Source: Closterium sp. NIES-65
Lineage: Eukaryota > Streptophyta > Zygnematophyceae > Desmidiales > Closteriaceae
Assembly: GCA_948144175.1 (NCBI GenBank)
Contig: CANXME010002335.1
Coordinates: 186,001 to 250,000, forward strand
Direction of reading: 5' to 3'
DNA length: 64,000 nucleotides
Shown here: in pieces, positions 53,877-64,000 of the stretch
Layout: every line of letters begins with the position of its first letter
Numbering within the stretch: position 1 is the stretch's first letter
Notes under the pieces: model-generated
Told to the model about the DNA's origin: nothing
Databases searched by the model: none
What the model saw: only the letters and a program-made list of their open reading frames with translations
Position numbers and translations under genes: made by a program

Positions 53877-54706
53877 TGTTATAGTCACAATAGGCTCCAA
53901 TGTGCCTAAAACGAAAGATAGAGTGCACAGCCGGATTTCTGCACAGCGGCTTCAAACGTTCATAGCGTTCTGGTCACAACTTTAAATAACCTGATTCAAC
54001 TTGGATCTGGAGCGTCTGAACGTCGCCTACAATAGGCAATTTAGATCGCACAATTTCACCAAGTATTGATGACAAAGTGTCGGTTTGAACGAACGGCACT
54101 ATGGCAGCCACTATAGTCTTATAATACAAAATAGGAAGAGATATGAAGAGTTACGAGTTGGGAATGACTCCCAGCTCCTACAAACCCCAAGAGCCGAGGT
54201 ACAGTGATGTGGAACAATGCCACACTGTCCCCAACCACGAAGGGTCTCGAAACTACCCTTCACTAGGGCCTACACCAAGTGAAATGTTACACTACACAAA
54301 GTAATGTAACTATCTTCAATATCTTGAGGTGTACCCTTTTGGCGAGCTTCGAAATCACTTGAGGCTTGACACCAAGGTTCGGGCTCTTCATCACAAACTC
54401 ATCCTTGAGTTCTTGATGGGTCTGCTGCACACACCTGCGACACTCCGAACGTTCAACACAGGACAAAATAGAAACCACGCACGACAAAAATAGAAACCGC
54501 GCGCGAGACACAAACGACCGCGTAACACGCGTCTAGCGATAACTCGCTATTGACTCGACACACACACTCGACATCATGACTCAACATTCACACACAATTA
54601 TAAGCATGAAATATATATTATCCCATGCCCTCATACCATTCCATACACACACACATGCACGCACACGGACAACAAGCCGAGTGCAAACCGTAGGGTTGCA
54701 CCAACA
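53877..54706 (-). repeat. Cop-9 5' LTR (outer end inferred)
   Basis: The inner end CTATAACA abuts AT plus the primer site. The outer end TGTTGGTGCAACC at 54706 is chosen because it gives a TGTTGG start like Cop-6. The segment contains an AT-rich TATATATTA box at about 54610 and CA-rich microsatellite stretches (54565-54665). Confidence 0.55.
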
Positions 54707-54753
54707 GTACAGGTGGTGAGGAGGTAGGGGGAGATGCTGGTGTGGTTTAGGGC

Positions 54754-55148
54754 ATGCTGTGCTTGGCCAGGGAGGTGGAGGGTGTTGGGCTAGTAGGTGT
54801 GAGCACTAGTGATGTCCCACGCATGCTTGCTGGGGCACTGCGTAGCCCTGAGGGCCCTGCATGGAAGGCATGCACTCAGAAAGAGGTAAATGCAATGCGC
54901 ACTATGGATTTATGGGATCAAGAGCCGGTTGACTTACCTCCAGGTAAGAAAGCCATTGGGGTCAAGTACGTCTTCTGCAGGAAGACTGATAAGGAGTATA
55001 AGGTGGTACAGCACAAGGTTCGCCTTGTTGCTAAGGGGTATAATTAGGAGGCCGATAAGGATTTTGATCAGGTATTTGCCCCTGTGGGCAAGCTTACCTC
55101 AGGTTGGGTGCTTCTTGCAAAAGTCGCGGTAAAAGGGTGGCATGTACA
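54754..55148 (+). pseudogene. Cop-10 RT N-terminal fragment
   Basis: RVT_2-type start with one in-frame TAG at 55045-55047. It ends at WHVQQ, just before the catalytic Asp-containing segment normally found (MDV.TAFLNG). Confidence 0.82.
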
Positions 55149-55149
55149 A

Positions 55150-57403
55150 CAGGAGGGTGTTGATCCCAGTTCGGTGGCCACATATCCGGGATGAAGAGCC
55201 GCACTCCAGCCAGCGAATCGAGGTCACCAAGCTTTGACTGGAGATTGTTGACGAGCAGCTCGGCCATGTCGGTGCAGAGCACGACACAGGCGTCATGATG
55301 GCCGGGTCCAAAGTAGTTCTTGTTTTTGCACTTGTGGAGGTCGAAACGGAAGCGGTTCATACTGCTGTGCGACGAGGCACCTTCCACCACCATCTGCGGC
55401 GACCCTTGTGGCCCGTGATTGGTGATGAACCAATACAGAAGCTCGCTGGTGCCGCCGCCACAAAGAGAGAGAGGTTGTGTTCAGGATCTGAGTGTGCACG
55501 AGTGGGTAGTCGAGCTGCCACACACGAATCACACCGGTAGTTAGTACTAGTACTTCAAATAACAAGAATCTGAAAAACCAATGAACCGTCACTTACCTCC
55601 CGATGCTGGAAAACCTTGGAGAGGACGTCCAGCAGATCTAGCACGTCCGCTAGAAACCTCACAAGGAACTGGAAGCGATAAGACGTTACCAACTCGTACA
55701 TCGTCTAGTCCTTCCACTCGGACAGCATAACAATGATGGCGGGCATGACTTTGACAAACCGCGACACTGCAGCACCCCGCGACAGCCATCGAACCTCGTG
55801 TATGCCTTGCATCTCGAGGTTCGTGGATGTGAAGACCTCTTGGAGCTCCAAAAAGCATTGATGCAAAGGACCCGAACGCCCAAGGTACTCTGCGACGGCG
55901 CGGATGACGTCGTCGACCATGTTGAAGGTCGGGATCTTTTCTGCTGCAGCTTTTGCAGCCAATGCTTCTCTGCAAGTAACACAACACACACACGATTATA
56001 GAGTTATATAGCAACACTACCTTAAACATGTTGTTAAAAATGCAGAGCCAGACGTACTGGTGTGCGATGCAGTGGAATGAGACGAGGTTGGGGATGAGCA
56101 TTCGGATGCGTGCAACCACTCCTGTATGCTGCCCCACCATGACCATTGCGCCGTCTATGCTCATGCCCGATATTCGGCGGAGGTCCACGCCGACAGCCCT
56201 GAGGTGGGAAAGGAGCAGGCTTGAAAGGGATGCAGCATCTACCTTCTCAACAGTGAGATGTGCAAGGAACTCAGTGACGACAACACCATCGCGGATGAAG
56301 GTGGCAAACACAATCATGTGTTTGCCACGTCGCCGATCGGTGCTTTCGTCCAGCGTGATCCCAATGAAGGGACTCGTTAGAAGATGCTCCAGCTACGTTG
56401 TTTGGAGCCAAGTCGCGATTGCTTGAGTCAGCTCACCAAAGCCATACCTGTAAATGAAAAAACAGCACGGTAGTGAGCGGCAAACGAAATGCAAATTTGA
56501 GGGCAATGTTTTGAGAATTGTAAAAGCAGGAATCAATTATGTGTTGTAGTATGTGCCGTGTCTATTCTCTGGAAACCCGGGCACCTTCTTCTTTGCAAGG
56601 TAGCGGACAAGCCGGATCCATGAGTCCATGGGCTCGTTGCACTTGCTCATGAAGTACAACGACTCCGGTAGTGTCGAGATCCATCTCCTTGTCCTGTGCC
56701 TTGGGGTGTAGATCGATGCGGCGTTGTCCCTCCACTTTCTACAGCAGGTCATCCTGCCTCTGCAGTGCTAACCGATGCTTTGAGGTACCCTCATGCTTCT
56801 TGAAGGCCTGCGTATGCACGTCGGTAGCGCCTTCCACGCCGTCCACATTTGCCTGCCAATCTCGCGAATTCCATGCAGATGCTGCACTTAAAAGAGGGGG
56901 GCACCAGCAGAAGTCTTAGTTAGTATCAGCCATGGATAATCCGTACACCACCTCGACTTGAAACGGTCGTGCGCTTCTTCGTATTTCAGCTCAACTTTCT
57001 CGGGACGGGGTTTAGAGCTGTCCTGATTGGGTGATTCCTCCGCCACAGGAGCATGAACACTCGAAGCAGATGGTGGAGTTCCCCACGCAATGGTGGCCTG
57101 CCGTAAACGCAGCTTTGGTAGTGGCGCGAGACGGGATGGAGTTTCGGCGGACGCCTCATGTAGCTTCGTCTGAGGCGTGTTTGTCACATGTTCAGTGGCG
57201 GCTTCGGGCAGAGAATCCAGGTGCACTGATTCTAGAGCGTGACTCGTGCTGGGCAGAGACGGTGCCGCTGGCGGTGCACAGGGCGTAGCTAAGGACGACT
57301 TAAGAAAGTCGAGGCCCGTCGCCATGTCGCCTAGACGGCGACGGCCTACATCGTCGTCGTCGTCGTCGTCCAGCTCGTCGGCAGCAGTGTCTGTGGCAGC
57401 CAT
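55150..57403 (-). pseudogene. hAT-superfamily transposase-like gene (DUF4371/ZNF862-like)
   Basis: The ATG at 57403 is followed by an acidic run DDDDDDD and, near residue 150, a TTF-type zinc-finger-like start (FKSRWCTDYPWL). An extra T in a T-run near 56884 shifts the frame; the next part has QAFKKHEGTSKH. Further pieces read SWIRLVRYLAKKKVPGFPENRHGTYY (56537-56640), FIGITLDESTDRRRGKHM into FATFIRDGVVVTEFLAHL (56200-56370), MSIDGAMVMVG..HTGV and FHCIAHQ (56040-56170). RWLSRGAAVSRF lies in 55705-55989 and WPPNWDQ near 55190. LDESTD, WLSRG and the C-terminal layout are hallmarks of DUF4371/hAT transposases. Introns are possible (GT-AG at about 55980-56035 and 56445-56530), but stops and shifts suggest decay. 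Terminal repeats were not found. Confidence 0.7.
57350..57372. repeat. GTC/GAC trinucleotide run
   Basis: TCGTCGTCG repeats encode the polyaspartate stretch near the start of the hAT-like protein. Confidence 0.8.
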
Positions 57404-57975
57404 TGAGTCTGCCGAGCAGTGTTTTGCTAGGTTGGGAGAAGCTGCTTGAAACGAGGGATCAGGCAGTAGTAACAGGGGATGGCAAAGATCCGAGGGAGAG
57501 CCAGGCGACAGAGGGAATTGCAGGAACGGTCACGCTGGGTGAGTTGAGGAGGTCCCCTTTTTAGGACCTCAGTATGAAACCCTCACTACTCCCTGCATGC
57601 ACTGCACCTGGTCGTGTATGCAGCGCAGGTGGGGTGGGGTGGATGGTTCTGGTGTCGTGCATGGCGCAGCGCATTGCGAGCTATGCGTTGGCAAGGAATG
57701 TTGCAAACACTAGTTGCTGTACAGGGCCGATTGGTTGGAAATGTCGCTGATGGCAGCTTTGCTGTACCAACGCGACAGAGCGGTGCCGCGGTGGGGAAAT
57801 ACAGTTTACCGGCCGTGATTGACGGTGTCATACCTACACACCGCCTCGCTGGCCAGAATCCCCGTAATCCCGGAGTGCACCCCCGATAGTAGGCTGAGGC
57901 ACAGCGTACACTCATACTTTGAGGCTGTAAAAACAAAGAAGGCATAAATAAAAACTCTGGAAAATCAGCCAGCAT

Positions 57976-57979
<4 letters not shown>
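57404..57979. other. Upstream region of the hAT-like gene
   Basis: 576 bases with no recognised gene. It presumably contains the promoter and 5' terminus of the hAT-like element. The reading frames on both strands here are unsupported. Confidence 0.45.

Positions 57980-58038
<59 letters not shown>
57980..58038. repeat. 59-base poly(A) tract
   Basis: An uninterrupted A-run on the plus strand, 65 bases before Cop-10 RT resumes. It may be a retroposed tail, a replication-slippage tract or an assembly feature. No plus-strand gene upstream of it is evident. Confidence 0.9.
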
Positions 58039-58042
<4 letters not shown>

Positions 58043-58104
58043 CGACTTTAGCCTAGTGTATAGAAAAAAACCTTATCTAATGTTGAATCGGCGTAAAAAG
58101 TCTG

Positions 58105-58870
58105 ATACCTAGGGTCGTGCTGTGTATGTATTGGTGTATGTGGATGACCTCTTGCTTGTGTCTCCACGCTTGGAGGTGATCGGTCAAGTCAAGGAGGTCC
58201 TTGCTCAGAGGTACCAGATGAAATATCTAGGTGAGATATCCACTTACCTTGATGTGGAGGTTCGCAGGTTGGTCAATGATGGGTGGTTAGAGATTGGTCA
58301 GAAGAAGTATGGCCGTGGTTTTCAGGAAAGGTTTAGCGATCTGCTGAAGGAAACACATAAGGTGCATACTCCTATGTCACCCAATGATGTCTCTAAGATG
58401 GTACTTGGTCGAGTGAGGAAGGTGCTGCATCTGATGTCAAGGTGTACGAGAGTCTCATTGGCAGCTTGATGTATGCTGCTGTGACTACCCGTCCTAACAT
58501 GTCCTTCACTGTCAACACCCTTGCACAGTCTTGCGTGGCATTAAGACGCATTCACATGCGCGCTGCACTGAGAGCACTCAGGTACTTGGTCGACACAGCT
58601 GATCGTGTCATCATGTATGAACGCCACAGTGTTGAGCAGTTTGTTGAGAACACCGACTCGGATTGGGGTGGTGAGACTGATGGCAAGAGTCGGTCTGCCT
58701 ACATCTTTTAAGGAGGAGCAAAAGGCAAGAGAGTGTTGCAGCAAGCGTCTCTGAAGCTAAGTATGCTCCATCGGAGGGGGCGAAGGAGGCCATTTGGTTG
58801 AAAAGTTTGTTGGTAGAGATGCATGTGGGGGATGGGTGGGCTACGATATTCTATTGCTCAGCTATAATAA
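58105..58870 (+). pseudogene. Cop-10 RT C-terminal half and RNase H fragment
   Basis: YVLVYVDDLLLVS (58122), then the RT thumb (MKYLGEISTYLDVEVRR) and linker (SLIGSLMYAAVTTRPNMSF, in a second frame from 58442). RNase H start is NTDSDWGGETDGKSRSAYIF, then TAA at 58709. The remainder (EAKYAPSEGAKEAIWLKSLL; NKAAVSLAHN) is in shifted frames. Confidence 0.85.
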
Positions 58871-58897
58871 GGCTGCTGTCTCCCTTGCCCACAACTT

Positions 58898-58985
58898 GCC
58901 CAAGTTGGCTCCTAAGTTTCCTAAGCTTTAGGAGGAGGTTCTAAGACTACCATTGCTTCCGCTAGTAACTTGGATCATTCCAGTA
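58898..58985 (+). repeat. LTR-end fragment of the Cop-8 type
   Basis: About 85% similar by eye to 46113-46200, ending ATTCCAGTA where Cop-8 ends ATTCCAATA. It joins RNase H sequence without a polypurine tract or LTR start. Confidence 0.65.
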
Positions 58986-59081
58986 GTTCCACCCATGCAA
59001 CAAAGTAGAAGCATTGCATCACATCATCTTGGTAGCAGTGGACAACGCTCACATCATCATTGTTACAGGGCAAGCAGGAGG

Positions 59082-63495
<4,414 letters not shown>

Positions 63496-63522
<27 letters not shown>

Positions 63523-63611
63523 GCGATGAGTTGTGACAGCGACGTGGCCATGCGATGAGTTGTGACAGCGACGTGGCCATGCGATGAGTTGTGACAGCAG
63601 CGTGGCCATGC
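63496..63611. repeat. 29-bp tandem repeat over the NDUFS8 start
   Basis: Four units of GATGAGTTGTGACAGCGACG... (29 bp; starts at 63496, 63525, 63554 and 63583, the last with a CAGC variant). Each unit contains a CAT, giving a candidate ATG on the minus strand every 29 bases in rotating frames. Only the leftmost (63522) is in frame with the rest of NDUFS8. Confidence 0.93.
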
Positions 63612-64000
63612 CGGGATAAACGCTATCTAGCTCACGCCAACATGCCGGGGTTCTAAAACATCACAGAGACATCGCACAGCGAAACCCGTTGGTTCTCTGT
63701 TGGGCTAAAATGGTTTATTAATCGTATGGTGATCACGCGACGAGAAACAGGTCGTGGGAACTCGATTATTCGCCAGATCACATCGCAGGACATCCCTAAT
63801 CGCCTCGCCATAATTAATACCCGACGTGTAATGTAGAAACATACAGGCGTAGAGGCGATTCGGGTAAACACAGCAGCGCTACGGAGTGCATGAAAAGCTT
63901 GAACTAAAAGTTCGATCCTTTATAAGTACGAATCGCGGACTATGCAAGAAAGCGATCTCAATACGCACTGCTTTGCAAACTGTTTTGCGACGCCGCGAAG
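63612..64000. other. Region upstream of NDUFS8
   Basis: No gene recognised. It probably contains the NDUFS8 promoter and 5' UTR, and possibly an additional upstream exon beyond the window. No convincing TATA box or other element was identified. Confidence 0.45.

Larger units (their letters stand above)
49570..54706 (-). mobile_element. Ty1/copia element Cop-9, 3' truncated
   Basis: Minus-strand element with a long intact gag-protease-integrase frame. The 5' LTR is inferred as 53877-54706 (element sense TGTTGGTGC...CTATAACA) and the primer site is TGGTATCAGAGCCCC at 53860-53874. RT is present; RNase H stops within its first part near 49570, where Cop-8 begins, so the 3' LTR is gone. It is the same lineage as Cop-6. 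Confidence 0.85.
54707..58985 (+). mobile_element. Ty1/copia remnant Cop-10, split by a hAT-like gene
   Basis: The left piece (54754-55148) encodes the start of RT (RMLAGALRSPEGPAWKAC; RLVAKGYN then TAG; DFDQVFAPVGKL; KGWHVQQ). The right piece (about 58105-58870) begins at GRAVYVLVYVDDLLLVSP and runs through RT into RNase H. The roughly 70 residues expected between HVQQ and the YVDD region are missing, so this is not a clean insertion. The end (58898-58985) resembles the terminal part of the Cop-8 LTR and is fused directly to RNase H. Confidence 0.75.

Noticed and set aside
53990-54005. CTGATTCAACTTGGA shared between Cop-9 LTR and Cop-6 LTR (25022, 29683)
   Set aside because: The two elements lie on opposite strands, so the word is in opposite sense in each LTR. 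One 15-base match with no extension is not convincing homology.
55098-55311. Second minus-strand frame in the hAT-like gene's 3' part
   Set aside because: Shifted shadow of the frame containing DMAELLVNNLQSKLGDLDSLAG.
55160-58110. Terminal inverted repeats for the hAT-like element
   Set aside because: I compared both edges for inverted ends and an 8-bp duplication and found none that I could defend.

Overview
The window looks like nuclear DNA of a green-lineage eukaryote, most likely a streptophyte (charophyte alga or early land plant). The supporting evidence is one spliced nuclear gene for a mitochondrial complex I subunit with a plant-like sequence, several Ty1/copia lineages and a chromodomain-bearing Ty3/gypsy element of plant type, tRNA-Met-type primer sites, and intron minisatellites. 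The exact genus is not identifiable from what I can see. I found no bacterial operon, CRISPR array, tRNA or rRNA gene.

Layout. 1-430: 3' tail of a copia element (Cop-0). 431-7066: decayed minus-strand copia (Cop-1). 7731-8335: copia 5' fragment (Cop-2). 8649-9682: broken open frame rich in Arg/Glu, unknown. 9683-14496: plus-strand copia lacking its reverse transcriptase (Cop-3). 15005-18884: 5'-truncated gypsy (Gyp-1). 18885-21162: minus-strand copia fragment (Cop-4). 21831-23096: copia remnant between 78-bp direct repeats. 23536-45003: a nest of four retrotransposons. 45364-45796: a possible MITE. 45914-54706: two truncated copia elements meeting tail to tail (Cop-8, Cop-9). About 54707-58985: copia pieces (Cop-10) split by a hAT-like transposase gene. 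59082-63522: the NDUFS8 (TYKY) gene on the minus strand, the only clear host gene.

The nest is the best-resolved structure. An old copia (Cop-5, 23536-45003, TSD TCAGC) received copia Cop-6 (24369-29798, near-perfect TSD CGATG/CGATC) and gypsy Gyp-2 (31231-44393, TSD CGCAG). Gyp-2 in turn received copia Cop-7 (31826-39265, TSD AACGG). LTR divergence read by eye falls in the expected order: roughly 20% for Cop-5, about 3% for Gyp-2, and one difference in 131 bases for Cop-7.

No element in the window appears autonomous. Each coding region carries stops, frameshifts or deletions. Cop-7 is closest to intact: one continuous frame broken by three stop codons, one of which is shared with the much older Cop-5. 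The Cop-0/2/3/4/5/7 family has very short LTRs (119-132 bp where complete), a leader of GC-rich tandem repeats that differs in each copy, and a long polyglycine tract in Gag.

The NDUFS8 gene has six inferred coding exons with GT-AG boundaries. Its introns hold 8-bp, 22-bp and 30-bp minisatellites and a 437-bp inverted-repeat element with an 8-bp target duplication. All calls are from reading the sequence; no search or alignment was run. Boundaries of decayed elements are approximate unless a target duplication is given.
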